Positions 8,150 to 20,100 of a stretch of DNA of 64,000 nucleotides are shown here, in pieces. This DNA is from Flectonema sp. DT1601 (taxonomy: Eukaryota; Euglenozoa; Diplonemea; Diplonemida; Diplonemidae). The first letter of the stretch is position 1; each line of letters starts with the position of its first letter. The position numbers and the translations under genes are program-made. The stretch is taken from positions 1 to 64,000 of the forward strand of contig OZ025837.1 of the NCBI GenBank assembly GCA_964019425.1. The letters are read 5' to 3'. The notes under the pieces were generated by a model that saw nothing but the letters and a program-made list of their open reading frames with translations, ran no database searches and was not told where the DNA came from.

Positions 8150-9911
8150 TGATTCTCTGTGGCAAAGAATGTATGGTGGTGTTGTCCGTCATTTGTCGGG
8201 TCATCGCATTGCGGGATGTCCGGGAAAAATTGCTGCACTATGATCCTCGCGAATTACATCTCGAGAGAAGGTGATGTGCGTCTGTGTCGGTGTGATTACA
8301 GAATCGACAGTCAGTAAGACCCAAGGCAGGGAGCTTTACCAGTTCGTGATGACCCGTTCTCACTCGGGCTATAATAATCCCGTCACTTCTTAAAAGGTCC
8401 TGATGGAACTTCTGTACCCTACCAGACGATGTTGCCAAGTTGTGGACGTGTCGCGTATCTCGGGAGCGAAGCCATGCTTTTCTGACTTGGTTCACAATTG
8501 AACATTGAGCCATTCGGTAGTCAAAGGGAACCTCCGTGAGCGGTATCTCAGATGAGCAGCTTTGGAAGCCAGGCTATCAGCTAACTCATTTCCAATAACA
8601 CCACAATGAGAAGGTACAAACTGCATCGTAAACGGGCGATTCAGGGTGGAAATCTGGCTGAGAATCTCGTGGTTGGTGCGCGAATGCTGGCAGAGGTACC
8701 CCTTGGCCAAGCTACTCAGCGATGACTGGCTGTCGGATATGATGTGTATCCTGCCATGACTTACGAAAGTCCCTTGAAGGCAGAACCGTGACGTTTGGAG
8801 GAGGTTCCCAAGGAGCCTGATGGAGGCAGGTAGAATCTGGACTTAACACTGGGCGTCGGGAAGCATTTCGAGAAGTGTGTTGCTGAGGATTCCCAACGTC
8901 CTTCCTCCCCCTCTCCATTGAAAAGACTCCAGGTCGGTGCATTCTCTGCATATCGTTGGTAACGTTCGTAGATGAGAGCCATGGATTTAGCCAGGTGTTG
9001 TTTGAATGGTAGGATGTCGGATTCTACTGAAACAGCTTGGACCGAAGCTGATGAAGAGCAACCAGTTAGCTTAAGCATGAGCTTCCTGTGTATGATTTCT
9101 ACGCGTTTCCATGAGTCTCGGCGGAGATAGGGTGCATATGCTGCAAGGCCGTGGTAAGCTCTCGCTAGTACAAGGCCGTTCACAAGTTGCCTTAGCACTT
9201 CAGTTTTAATTTCGAAAGATGAGATCATCTTCAAGAGACCAATTCCCCGTTTCATAGTGCTAGTCACTTTATTCAGCTGGGGTTCGAATGTCAGTCGTCA
9301 ATCAGCACACCCAGGAAGCGAGCATGTTCTACACGGCGAATAGGTATTGCTGTAAAAATGTCAAGCTTCTTCTTGCCAACCCTGCTGCGAAAATCGGTTC
9401 GAGTTGATACGGCTCTCCCATTCACCGTCAAGGGAAAGACGGGACCACTTTCCAAATTTAACTGAGCGCCAGGACCTTCGTCTAATTTGTCCAACAAGAG
9501 CGACGGTTGGTAGAAGGATTCTAGTCTTTTCGTTGATGGTAGGAACAGCCTAGGGAATCTGCAGAGACCCTTGCCGGAGTCAAATCGAGTGCCGATCGCC
9601 AGGAATTCGGTCTTGGCCTGCGATAAACTCATGTTCGAGTCAGAGAGCCAGCTTTCTACCTGTCCAATCGCTTCATTGGCCTTGGTTTCAAGGTCTCCAA
9701 TCTTAGTGCTGCTCACAAATACTGAGAGGTCATCAGCGTAGAGCAGTTTAATGTCTGCTTTCGTGACAGACTGCGGGAGTGTGTTGACGTACAGCCTGAA
9801 AAGGAGAGGTCCCAGAATGCTACCCTGCGGTACCCCCTTATTACAACCAATATACTTCGAGTATGTTTTTCCATAAAGGAGCCGCGCTGAACGGTTTGAA
9901 AGGAAGTCCAC
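8150..9911 (-). mobile_element. 5'-truncated LINE (RT, RNase H, zinc knuckle), broken
   Basis: Reading on the minus strand, the RT palm is at 9291-9917 (GVPQGSILGPLLFRLYVNTL and the catalytic YADDLSVF). A thumb region follows at 8761-9267 (FEIKTEVLRQLVNGLVLARAY). RNase H is at about 8492-8710 (FVPSHCGVIGNELADSLA) and a CCHC-type tail at 8238-8513 (CRFCNHTDTDAHHLLSRC). No endonuclease is present, so the 5' half is missing. The reading frame changes at least three times, so the copy is dead. RNase H plus zinc knuckle is the layout of jockey/ingi-type LINEs. The 3' end abuts a TTTGCGGG cluster and the 5' end stops exactly at the segmental duplication beginning at 9912. Confidence 0.8.
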
Positions 9912-10676
9912 TAACACAACCTTTTTTTTTTAGTTTTTTTTTTTAGGTTCCCTCTAAATATCTGCTTCGTGAACGAAACGGTATAATAAAAGGGTGTTCC
10001 GACATTAATTTATGTTTTTTTTTTTTTTTTTTCCCCTTGGAAATTCTTTTTTCACACAAAATCGCATGCTCTAAATAAACTACCAGAGAAAGAAATGCTG
10101 TCAAGTCTAATTGACCCACTACAGGTTGAACATCCCATGCCCTGCAGGTCGTTACAGCTTGAAAACATTAATGCATTAATGGGAAACCAATAGAATTATC
10201 TGGGTGGGTAGTAACGGGGTGAGAACAAAAGAAAAGAAAAATAACATGACAAGAATACGCTGGTTCGTAGCTCACTACCAGTAAAGCCCACCCCATAAAC
10301 TCAGTTATGGTTGGTTTGGGAGGGGGAGGGAAAGCGGGAAACTAAGCAAAGAATGTAAAAAAAAAATGAAAGTCCATACTCGCTAACGTTCCAAGGAGTC
10401 CGATGTTCTATTATTATTCAATACCACTGAGAAGGTGGAAACAAGACAAAGCAAAAGAGAGCAAAAAGAACAAAAGGCGCATGCGGTGGTATTGGTGACG
10501 TGACCGATTATGTACACAAAAAGAACGGTACGCAAATATCACGAGGAAATTAACCTTAACACTTCTTTTATTCTTTTTTTTTTTTCTTTTATTCTTTTTT
10601 TTTTTGAGTTTGACTCCACACACTTCAAGATTAAATACTGAAGGCCTTCAGGTAGGTATTGCGTGATGCAGCAACA

Positions 10677-12695
10677 TCACCTACTTTCGGTGTGGAGTCT
10701 CAAGGTACCAAGCTTGATAGTGTAGTCAATCAGTCCAGTTTCGGTGAAGATTACGCAGCCCTTTAGTGTTTCCTTTTGCACGGTGTGCTGATCGATGGTG
10801 GTGTTGAAAACGTAGAAGTAATCGACATTGTTTTCTTTGAGATGCTTGACAGCTGAGGACTGATCTAACTTCTTCTTTGCCACAGCCCATGAAGGTGACA
10901 TTTCCTTCTGCACAAACTTGTCCCGCATGAGGGCTACATAGAGGGACCCATCAGTACGAAAATACGGGACAAGACGTTCTGCTCCCTGTTTATTTTGGTT
11001 TCTTGATGTGACAGTGTAACCATCTTTCAATAATCCAAGGACATCATCGTCATTTAACTTATTTACCTTTTCAATAAGTAAACCCGCCGTCTTTTCAAAT
11101 TTGATTTGAATTTCGATGTCCCGTAACTGCTCGCATATCAGTGCTCCATTGAAAAAGAACTCCAGCGGAACTTTTGTGTTATTTCCCAAGGCCACCTTTC
11201 TGACGCATTCGTAATGCATCATCACGCCTTCCATATCTTTCTCGTGGTATGTACGGAGCGAGGCATCAGCATTATAGAGGTGCTCCAGATGGTTCTTGAG
11301 CAGCACATATTTGCCCGCATCCCCGCAGGGATTCCAGCGGTAAAACAACAGAGGGACCAGAAACTTTCGCGGGTTTTGTGGTGAGTCCATTTGCTGAATG
11401 AATCCAGCAAGCTCCATTTCGGTTATTTTCGTTCCTTGAATATTGGAACCAAACCACTGAAGTGCGGTGTCCTCAAGAATAGCGTCAATATTCTTTAATT
11501 GTGCAGTTGAGCATAAGTTGGAGATCAATTCCATTCGCACATAAGAACCTGCAACATCACTTGTTACCTTGCGAAGATACGCACTTTCCTTGCCTGCCAA
11601 TGTTGCTAGAAGTCTTGGGTGACCTGCACACGACAGGAAGATCTGGTAAAGAAGCTTTGATTTCTTAATGATATCCATGCGTTCTGCTGGAATTGCAGCT
11701 TCAGCGTTTTCCCGGTTGAGGTTGTACAATGGTATCTTCGAGATGGGTCGTCCGCTACCTGTTGGCATCAGGTTTTCGGAGAAGTCATCTGTCAGCGCTG
11801 TGAGTACAAACATGACTCCCTTGCCAAAATCGTTCTTCGATGAATCCTGGATGCCCATGAGTTTAGAGTTTAGGGACTGCACACGCTTCACTGCTTCAGC
11901 ATCGCGTGCGATTTGAATGATTGAATCGATGAATATGATGATGCCTTTGCAATCCGGGTTGAGTTCGACAAGGCGCTCAATTATGGTGTTTACTGTCGGT
12001 GCATTGGCCATGGCATATTTGGATTTCAGCCCATTGGAGGACAGCAACTGAGCAGCGAACCGAGTTGTATGCATGTCGGGGTTATTGGTTAGGTCGATTG
12101 GTTCAGAACCCTCGTTGTAGGCGACGAAAACAGCAAGAAATCCTTCTTTAGTGACCTTAGCAGCCATGTTCTTGACAAATGTAGTCTTCCCAGTTCCATT
12201 GATACCTACCGTTGTCAGGAGTCTGGATTTGCGCTTGTTAACATCCTTTTCTTCGGTCCAACATAGCGTGCCTTCTTTCGTGCCAGAAAAGAATTGATCC
12301 TTGTATGTCTCGAATACCCCAATGCTTTCCTCACGCTGGAGAAATGGCTCTCGAAACCCAATGGGTTTGATTTGTATCTCAGCCTTGCTCCAGTCAATAG
12401 ATTCTGGTTTGGGTCCACTTGCATCTAGGAACTTCTTCTGATAGATTGCCTTCTCTTCCTTCAAAATCTGGAACTCTTCAATAAGATTGTCAATCTGAGC
12501 CTGCAGTTTCTCATGTTCCTCAATCGCCTTCTCTCGCTCTTCAATCCTCTTGTTGCTCGCCTTCTCTCGCTGCGATGTAATCTGAGCCTGCAGTTTCTCA
12601 TGTTTCTCCTTCTTACTATAACAACGCAACTGGATTGCCTGCCTGTTCCCCAAACGAGCACCAATGACAGGAGACCTACGCAATATGCGCTGCAT
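10677..12695 (-). CDS. P-loop NTPase with mitochondrial-type presequence, copy A
   Basis: The protein has 672 residues. The start is set at the Met of MQRILRRSPVIGARLGNRQA because a pyrimidine tract ending CACACAG lies 10 bases upstream; an earlier in-frame ATG (12791) is outside that acceptor. Residues 1-28 are basic with few acids and end in RCYS, like a mitochondrial presequence. Residues 28-85 form a charged coiled coil with KHEKLQAQI repeated. A Walker A GINGTGKT is at 164-171 and a Walker B IIIFID ends at D257. The C-terminal 350 residues match no domain I recognise. The STAND-like layout recalls Crinkler/RHS-type NTPases, but this is only a resemblance. It differs from copy B at about six residues. 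Confidence 0.85.
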   Translation of the reverse strand: MQRILRRSPVIGARLGNRQAIQLRCYSKKEKHEKLQAQITSQREKASNKRIEEREKAIEEHEKLQAQIDNLIEEFQILKEEKAIYQKKFLDASGPKPESIDWSKAEIQIKPIGFREPFLQREESIGVFETYKDQFFSGTKEGTLCWTEEKDVNKRKSRLLTTVGINGTGKTTFVKNMAAKVTKEGFLAVFVAYNEGSEPIDLTNNPDMHTTRFAAQLLSSNGLKSKYAMANAPTVNTIIERLVELNPDCKGIIIFIDSIIQIARDAEAVKRVQSLNSKLMGIQDSSKNDFGKGVMFVLTALTDDFSENLMPTGSGRPISKIPLYNLNRENAEAAIPAERMDIIKKSKLLYQIFLSCAGHPRLLATLAGKESAYLRKVTSDVAGSYVRMELISNLCSTAQLKNIDAILEDTALQWFGSNIQGTKITEMELAGFIQQMDSPQNPRKFLVPLLFYRWNPCGDAGKYVLLKNHLEHLYNADASLRTYHEKDMEGVMMHYECVRKVALGNNTKVPLEFFFNGALICEQLRDIEIQIKFEKTAGLLIEKVNKLNDDDVLGLLKDGYTVTSRNQNKQGAERLVPYFRTDGSLYVALMRDKFVQKEMSPSWAVAKKKLDQSSAVKHLKENNVDYFYVFNTTIDQHTVQKETLKGCVIFTETGLIDYTIKLGTLRLHTESR

Positions 12696-12839
12696 TTTGA
12701 AATATCTGTGTGGGTGGGATATAGGAGGGTAAAAGACAACGTCCCCATCCCAACCAGGGTATAATGTAATACGGCAGAGTGTAGGTTTCACCTACAAATT
12801 ACTTGCTTAAAATCAACAATTCTTTGAAAAAAATATGTT

Positions 12840-12960
12840 GGTAATATGGGGGGGACGCAAGCCCTCCAAGCTTGGTAAGATCATAAACAAAAAACCCGCC
12901 GCAAGCCAAAATCTTAGGTCAAGTTCGAGTCCTGGTGGACAACTTTTTTTTGTAGGGAGT
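12840..12960 (+). other. Pol III box B-like remnant, SINE-like
   Basis: The sequence GTTCGAGTCCTGGTGGACAA is followed by an 8-T run and GTAGGGA. It resembles the box B and downstream bases of the SINE at 1760 and a box B at about 51293. A matching acceptor stem cannot be folded. The same remnant is in the second duplication copy near 43030. Confidence 0.35.
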
Positions 12961-13031
12961 TGGCGATTTCTCGCAAACTATTTTTGTTGAATTAGAGGTT
13001 TTCCCTAAATATTATAAAGTCATTAGGGGGG

Positions 13032-14240
13032 AAGACTGTTTGATTAGGTTCATACGAATATAAATCTCTTGTATTGTATCAGAATCTCAATAATAAAATT
13101 AAAAAACTAATGACACAAGTGACTAAAATGTTAATACAGGCAATAAATTGAATTACATAAATCACAAAAAACTGGTTTGTTAATGAGGATCATTTCAAGA
13201 TCGTAACTCAGCACTGGTAAATTCAAGTAGCGTCGCTGCATCAAAGAAGTTAAAAATTTGTTTCGATACTGCTTCAAAGAAACAATTACCAAAACGGTTC
13301 ACGTCTTCAGGGTAAAGACCAACTTCTTCCATATACCATATCGTGTGGTCAATTGTAAAGTAATCTGCTTTTCCTTCTTGAACAATTGGTTCTTCTGGAA
13401 CCAACACTACGGCTTTAGGCGGGTAAAACAATAAACTGTCTTTTCTTTTGGAAAATGGTAAGAGTGAGGTTCGTTTAATTTACCAAAGACAACATGAACT
13501 AAAGAAAGTAATCTCTTAGGAATCGTAAGCTTTATAAAAACTCATCTCGGAATTCACGAAAAGCAAATTGCTACGTCTTGTTTCTTAAAACCTCTTTTCC
13601 ACATTCTGTAAAGTATAAATACAAACTCAACAAAAAGATCAGGTAAATTATTACAAATCATTGCTGCCCTAAACATAGCACCTTTAACCACTCCTTTTGG
13701 TATAGACACTGGCATACTATGTACATATTGCAAAGGGCGAAAAGACCAATCCTTGCGGCTTATAGATAACTTGATAAAAACTTTCTCTTTTCCGTTGTTT
13801 CAATTCTGATTCTTGCTCCCAAAAAGACTACGTGGTCTTCACTAATCGTAGTGTCTTTGTAGTCCATCTTATAGATGCTTGGGGGTGGAGGCTCATGCCC
13901 CCAGCAAAGGAAGTCATCAATATAACGCACCATAGTGCTATAAATCTTTGCTTTTGGAGGGGTTAACGTATCAATGTATTTACTCTCACACTGATAGCAA
14001 TAAAGGTTTGCTATTAAATGAGTAGCATTACCGCCCATTGGTATTCCTTTTGTTTGTCTATAACATTCTTTTACTTCCGATCGGTTGAATTAATGAATAA
14101 TCAATACACATGTTGATATGTTCAATAACTTGTTCAACGGTAAGGTTTTTCGTCTTGGGTGGTTTCGTTTGGGTAAAAAAATATTTACTCTTTCTTTGTG
14201 AATGACGCGCGTTAGGTACTTCAGTTTTTTGGAAAGGTTT
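13032..14240 (-). mobile_element. Reverse transcriptase plus OTU-domain element remnant
   Basis: On the minus strand there is first an RT palm fragment at 13760-14038 (GGNATHLIANLY and RYIDDFLCW, a YxDD box), then more RT-like sequence, then at 13195-13431 an OTU cysteine-protease start (NRFGNCFFEAVSKQ, compare the D-x-N-C box of OTU proteases). It is broken in several places. The RT type resembles Penelope-like or other YIDD-class RTs, but I cannot assign the family. A second remnant of the OTU part lies at 45.9-47.0 kb. Confidence 0.55.
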
Positions 14241-14527
14241 GCAAAAGAAAAAAATTATTATTCATACGACCTAACACATACAAACTATTGTACTAAGGGA
14301 ATGTCTGCCGAAGATGACGATAAATAAATAAATAAATGAAAAAGGACATGCGAAAAAACAAGATAATGCCCTCTTCATATTGTCAGCTACTTCCAAGATC
14401 GAAAGTTACCTGCGAAAGTAATTAAGACAAACGTATATTAAAGCGACAATTGCAACCAAACTTTTTTTGAGATGATATGACTATCTGCAATAATGAACAT
14501 GCGATAATACGAATGTCTTGTTGAGGG

Positions 14528-14893
14528 GGAAAGAGAGGAAGGGGTGCAAGAAATGATACGAAGCACTATGCTGTGTTACCAATGTTCGTTCAGTCAAAAT
14601 TCGAGGCAAAATTCCTCGTACCAATCTTTGGGGAAAAGATACTTTTTGCGCTGCGATTGAGTACGCTGCTTCTCAAGGAAATTACTCTTGAACAAGTTGC
14701 TCAAACAAACGGCCATCCGAAATAGAGTCCTCTCTCTCTATGTAACTTTTCTGATTTTGGTGGGACAAAAAAGAAAAAAAAGAAACAGATAATTGAGAAT
14801 ATTCTCGACTACCGATTTCTGGTTCCAAGACGTCTCCAAAACAGCGACAGCAGCAGCAGCAGCATTTCTGCTCCGCCCAGTACTCGCGATTAA
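14528..14893. repeat. 365-bp dispersed repeat, copy 1
   Basis: This stretch is nearly identical to 39326-39690, and its last 55 bases (CAGCAG-rich, ending GTACTCGCGAT) recur at 47036-47093. A minus-strand frame reads RSRNAAAAAVAVLETSW and then a hydrophobic stretch, so it may be a copied gene fragment. Three copies in three contexts show it moves or is copied with larger blocks. Confidence 0.8.
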
Positions 14894-15087
14894 TAAATTA
14901 TAATGATACAAGTCGATGCTCACTTACATCTACAAAAGATAGCAGTGTAATTATCAACAAAGGGGAAAAAAAAAAAAAAAAAAAAAAAGGAAAGCAACCA
15001 AAAAACATCTGTAAATCACACGAATTTCATCGATTTCGTCCCTGAGGGAAAATACTATTCCTATTTTGGGAAACTAATTGACGTCCC

Positions 15088-16194
15088 TCACCAGCTGTTG
15101 GTGACATCCTCAACACCTGTAAAGTTACAAGAGAGCTTCATTGATTTGGTCTCTGAAACATCAATCTTATTTAAGTCAATCATCTTCCACGTCAGATCGC
15201 AGTAAGAACGGAAGTAAAATAATTTCGCAGCAGGACGCTTTAGAACTCCCCAGTGAGTCATCTCCGGGTTATGATTTTCTGTTAATTTTGCAACCAATCC
15301 TTTAGTGATATGAATACTGTTTAATAAAGAAGTCATACAACACATTGTTTCATTAACAGTGGTTGGACTATTTGGAGTTGAGGACTTAATAATTTGACGA
15401 CTGAAGAACATTCGAACAAAACGAGAAGGTGGGCTGAGGTCACCTGGCATTCCAAGCAAGTTGGTACCAAAACTTGAAGGTTGGGGAACAGTTCCCTGAT
15501 TAGTCTGCATTTCCACAAGAGACAAGTTTGGCAACAGCGGAGATAATCCGACGTAGTTATCTAAATTACTAATGTGCCACGGGTACGGTGGGTCATTTGT
15601 TAAAATACCAATTTCATCTTTGTACCACAGTGGTTGCTCATTTATATATTCTAGAATCCAGTGATTTCCATCTGAGTCAGACATTGCCCAGTGAAACTTC
15701 ATGAAGTCAATTTGCTTTACCAAACGAAGTGTGTTTGTGATATTCACACTCTCCAGGGCTCGCTTGGCTTCATCGACTGTAGACACCAATGAGAGAAGAT
15801 AAGGAACAATCATTGGATAGCAAAGCATGTTAGATTTGTGATCATCAATTCCAGGGAACGATGATGATCGAAGAGTTAGAGCACTAATAGTGAATCCTTT
15901 CTCATTCATTCCTTCAGGTACGAATCCTAAACTAACTCCCCCACTGCTCAATGCTATAAAAGAATATTTTGCTTTCCATTCTAATGAACTGTTGCACATC
16001 AAGTCTCCAGCAATAGTTGGAGCATGTCCTAATGGAGTCCCTCTTGCGTACTGAGTTAGATTCCATTCAATTAAAGGATCTGATAATCCCAACTCCATCG
16101 TCCTTCCAATGACGGGTTCCATCTGTGGAGTTGGTTGCATTCTAATTTTCGTACATCCAATCGCACCAATCAGAAGTATCATCGACGTTTGCAT
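15088..16194 (-). CDS. Choloylglycine hydrolase family (linear amide C-N hydrolase)
   Basis: This 368-residue Ntn-hydrolase hydrolyses C-N amide bonds (penicillin V acylase/bile-salt hydrolase family). The nucleophile is Cys14 in IGCTKIRM, exposed after removal of the short hydrophobic N-terminus MQTSMILLIGAIG. Further family motifs are VIGRTMELG (R31, with Glu in the place of the common Asp), GMNEKGFTISALTL, LTNDPPYPWHI (the catalytic Asn region) and GMPGDLSPPSRFVR. Several N-glycosylation sites (NLT, NSS, NIT, NLS) fit a secretory protein. Family members are mostly bacterial; the closest eukaryotic relatives, acid ceramidase and NAAA, are distant. Its natural substrate cannot be told from sequence. 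Confidence 0.85.
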   Translation of the reverse strand: MQTSMILLIGAIGCTKIRMQPTPQMEPVIGRTMELGLSDPLIEWNLTQYARGTPLGHAPTIAGDLMCNSSLEWKAKYSFIALSSGGVSLGFVPEGMNEKGFTISALTLRSSSFPGIDDHKSNMLCYPMIVPYLLSLVSTVDEAKRALESVNITNTLRLVKQIDFMKFHWAMSDSDGNHWILEYINEQPLWYKDEIGILTNDPPYPWHISNLDNYVGLSPLLPNLSLVEMQTNQGTVPQPSSFGTNLLGMPGDLSPPSRFVRMFFSRQIIKSSTPNSPTTVNETMCCMTSLLNSIHITKGLVAKLTENHNPEMTHWGVLKRPAAKLFYFRSYCDLTWKMIDLNKIDVSETKSMKLSCNFTGVEDVTNSW

Positions 16195-17183
16195 TTTTGT
16201 GTCTGTGGCTCCCAGTGAGGTCCTTTTTTTAAGAGAAAAAAAAAATTATAATTTTACGTCACTGAAAATAAATCGATCGAATAAATGCTTAGCAACACAG
16301 CACATTACTTCTCGTACTCCAGACCTTCTGGGTAGATGAATCCTTCAAAGAGAGAACGTGATAATGAGAACAACACATCACTCGCACTATTTAAGCTGCA
16401 TTGCGAAACAGAGGCAGGTAATAAACGTTAAATACTTCGAACAGGGCAATGGAGCTGTGGTGGCCATATGAAGCCACTCAACGGATACAAAAAAAAACAC
16501 AAGGAATTCGCTTTTAAAATTATCTTCAATAAATATGGTACGGTCGTGGTGTTTTTCATTCAGATATGTACTGGGCATTTTTGAGTCTGCTTCTTTCTGT
16601 TATATCCTCGTTTATTTTTTTTTTCCTTCTTCGTTTTTTTTTCTTTTTGCCTATTCGGCTACTAAAGCTTGGGCGACCAAACATGAGAAAAAGAGAAAGT
16701 GGCAAATATAAGATTTCTTACCCGCAAACTTACTTTTTTTTTTCCCCCCGTCTTCGTTTTTTTTTTAATTTTATTTTAATTATCCACAATAATAATAAAA
16801 AAACAGCAACCACTAAATAGGTTGTTAATAGCTTTTTTTTTTTCTTTTTTTTTTTTCAGGGGAGAAAAAGGGAGCATGTCATGGCGCACTTTCTTATTTT
16901 TTTTCCCCCTCCCCCCCCACTACTCTCTGTCTCAAAGCAGCTTTATTAGGATTTTTTTATAATACAACTCCCTTCCACCATCAGACAAGCGCGTCATCGC
17001 TGTAGTCCGTTTTTTATTGCCCCTCGGATAAAACTGCTTTTTGAGACATTTTATTTATTTATTTATTTCATCTTATTTTCCCTATTTTTTTAGTTTATTT
17101 TTTTGGGATTCGTTTGAAGAAATGTTTTTTTTTTTTTTTTTTTTTTGGTTAACAATTCTAAAAAGTGTGTACTGTTGTTCTTC
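16195..17183. other. AT-rich intergenic region without a gene
   Basis: Many T runs and no convincing coding frame. The last 218 bases (about 16967-17184) are duplicated at 20319-20537 on the other side of the 902-bp array. Confidence 0.6.
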
Positions 17184-20100
17184 GGGGGGTAATTTGATAC
17201 TGCATTTTCAAGCTCAAAAGGAACAACAATTTCTCCGACAATCTTGACTGTCAGCGGCAGCGTAGTAAATGACTGCAAATATATAAATAATACCACTGGA
17301 GGCCACGTGAACATAGTTGAGCGCCACTTGCCTATGTTACCGTAACAGCTTTTTATAAAACTCATGAGTACTTAATTAATACATTATATTGTCTTGAAAA
17401 TTAACCATAGAAAAAGACGAACACCAGGAAGGGGGGCGGCTCTTTGTCAATAGCCGTATATACTGGTATTTGATGATACGAAAACTGTATTAAAAGTAGT
17501 TCAAGATGGCGAAACACGTTGTGAAATAAATAAACGTAGCACATCTCACTACTAACAAAAAACCTAAAACAAAAAGGAAACGTGATAACCCGCATATACG
17601 GTCAACAGCCGGTAAGTGGCAAAGTGCCATTCCCTCGCTACACTCCACTCCCCCTAGCTGTCACAAATGTAAATCAAAATGCCCTTCATGGCTAGTCACT
17701 ACAATTAAACTTCCCGGGGGCGACGGGATTGGAAATAAAAGAGGGAAAAGAAAGATTGTCTTCGATCATGCCGCTCCAAAATTAAAAAAGGGGCGAGCAA
17801 AACATCCTCATAATTCACACAGGGAGAGGGGGACACCACGCGGACTAGCCGCCGTTTTTTTGCTAATTTTGTCCCTTGGGAAGTGCATTAAACTTGTCCA
17901 CTTCAACGGTGGATAGCACGCACAGTCTCCCGTTCCTGCCCAGACCTAGGCAAAGTGTGTAACTTTAAACGTGGGTTGCATAAATAATTAGGAAAGCAAC
18001 ACTGGATGAGTGGTCAGTTGTACATAGGCACAATATGGTATACACTGCTCCACGCCAGTACAGAGATACCGGGGTACAGTGCAAAGAGGGGTAATTTGAT
18101 ACTGCATTTTCAAGCTCAAAAGGAACAACAATTTCTCCGACAATCTTGACTGTCAGCGGCAGCGTAGTAAATGACTGCAAATATATAAATAATACCACTG
18201 GAGGCCACGTGAACATAGTTGAGCGCCACTTGCCTATGTTACCGTAACAGCTTTTTATAAAACTCATGAGTACTTAATTAATACATTATATTGTCTTGAA
18301 AATTAACCATAGAAAAAGACGAACACCAGGAAGGGGGGCGGCTCTTTGTCAATAGCCGTATATACTGGTATTTGATGATACGAAAACTGTATTAAAAGTA
18401 GTTCAAGATGGCGAAACACGTTGTGAAATAAATAAACGTAGCACATCTCACTACTAACAAAAAACCTAAAACAAAAAGGAAACGTGATAACCCGCATATA
18501 CGGTCAACAGCCGGTAAGTGGCAAAGTGCCATTCCCTCGCTACACTCCACTCCCCCTAGCTGTCACAAATGTAAATCAAAATGCCCTTCATGGCTAGTCA
18601 CTACAATTAAACTTCCCGGGGGCGACGGGATTGGAAATAAAAGAGGGAAAAGAAAGATTGTCTTCGATCATGCCGCTCCAAAATTAAAAAAGGGGCGAGC
18701 AAAACATCCTCATAATTCACACAGGGAGAGGGGGACACCACGCGGACTAGCCGCCGTTTTTTTGCTAATTTTGTCCCTTGGGAAGTGCATTAAACTTGTC
18801 CACTTCAACGGTGGATAGCACGCACAGTCTCCCGTTCCTGCCCAGACCTAGGCAAAGTGTGTAACTTTAAACGTGGGTTGCATAAATAATTAGGAAAGCA
18901 ACACTGGATGAGTGGTCAGTTGTACATAGGCACAATATGGTATACACTGCTCCACGCCAGTACAGAGATACCGGGGTACAGTGCAAAGAGGGGTAATTTG
19001 ATACTGCATTTTCAAGCTCAAAAGGAACAACAATTTCTCCGACAATCTTGACTGTCAGCGGCAGCGTAGTAAATGACTGCAAATATATAAATAATACCAC
19101 TGGAGGCCACGTGAACATAGTTGAGCGCCACTTGCCTATGTTACCGTAACAGCTTTTTATAAAACTCATGAGTACTTAATTAATACATTATATTGTCTTG
19201 AAAATTAACCATAGAAAAAGACGAACACCAGGAAGGGGGGCGGCTCTTTGTCAATAGCCGTATATACTGGTATTTGATGATACGAAAACTGTATTAAAAG
19301 TAGTTCAAGATGGCGAAACACGTTGTGAAATAAATAAACGTAGCACATCTCACTACTAACAAAAAACCTAAAACAAAAAGGAAACGTGATAACCCGCATA
19401 TACGGTCAACAGCCGGTAAGTGGCAAAGTGCCATTCCCTCGCTACACTCCACTCCCCCTAGCTGTCACAAATGTAAATCAAAATGCCCTTCATGGCTAGT
19501 CACTACAATTAAACTTCCCGGGGGCGACGGGATTGGAAATAAAAGAGGGAAAAGAAAGATTGTCTTCGATCATGCCGCTCCAAAATTAAAAAAGGGGCGA
19601 GCAAAACATCCTCATAATTCACACAGGGAGAGGGGGACACCACGCGGACTAGCCGCCGTTTTTTTGCTAATTTTGTCCCTTGGGAAGTGCATTAAACTTG
19701 TCCACTTCAACGGTGGATAGCACGCACAGTCTCCCGTTCCTGCCCAGACCTAGGCAAAGTGTGTAACTTTAAACGTGGGTTGCATAAATAATTAGGAAAG
19801 CAACACTGGATGAGTGGTCAGTTGTACATAGGCACAATATGGTATACACTGCTCCACGCCAGTACAGAGATACCGGGGTACAGTGCAAAGAGGGGTAATT
19901 TGATACTGCATTTTCAAGCTCAAAAGGAACAACAATTTCTCCGACAATCTTGACTGTCAGCGGCAGCGTAGTAAATGACTGCAAATATATAAATAATACC
20001 ACTGGAGGCCACGTGAACATAGTTGAGCGCCACTTGCCTATGTTACCGTAACAGCTTTTTATAAAACTCATGAGTACTTAATTAATACATTATATTGTCT

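Larger units (their letters stand above)
6794..8150. repeat. Repeat-rich spacer with a 185-bp direct duplication
   Basis: No gene is seen. A segment of about 185 bp at 7427-7612 is repeated at about 7947-8136 with scattered changes; both copies begin AACGCTTTGCGTTAAGACCC and end at TTGGTTTGCGG. The duplicated blocks each finish in the 8-bp TTTGCGGG repeat, which therefore marks the boundary. Confidence 0.75.
9912..13031. repeat. Segmental duplication, copy A
   Basis: About 3.1 kb is nearly identical to 39840-43138, 30 kb away in the same orientation. It contains the whole P-loop NTPase gene with its upstream and downstream DNA. Copy A lacks about 170 bp present in copy B at 40433-40607. Homology starts at ACTAACACAACC and ends at CATTAGGGGGG, where the two copies diverge into different neighbours. 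Confidence 0.95.

Noticed and set aside
12696-12791. N-terminal extension of the NTPase (32 more residues)
   Set aside because: A strong pyrimidine-CACACAG acceptor lies inside the extension, so it is untranslated leader.
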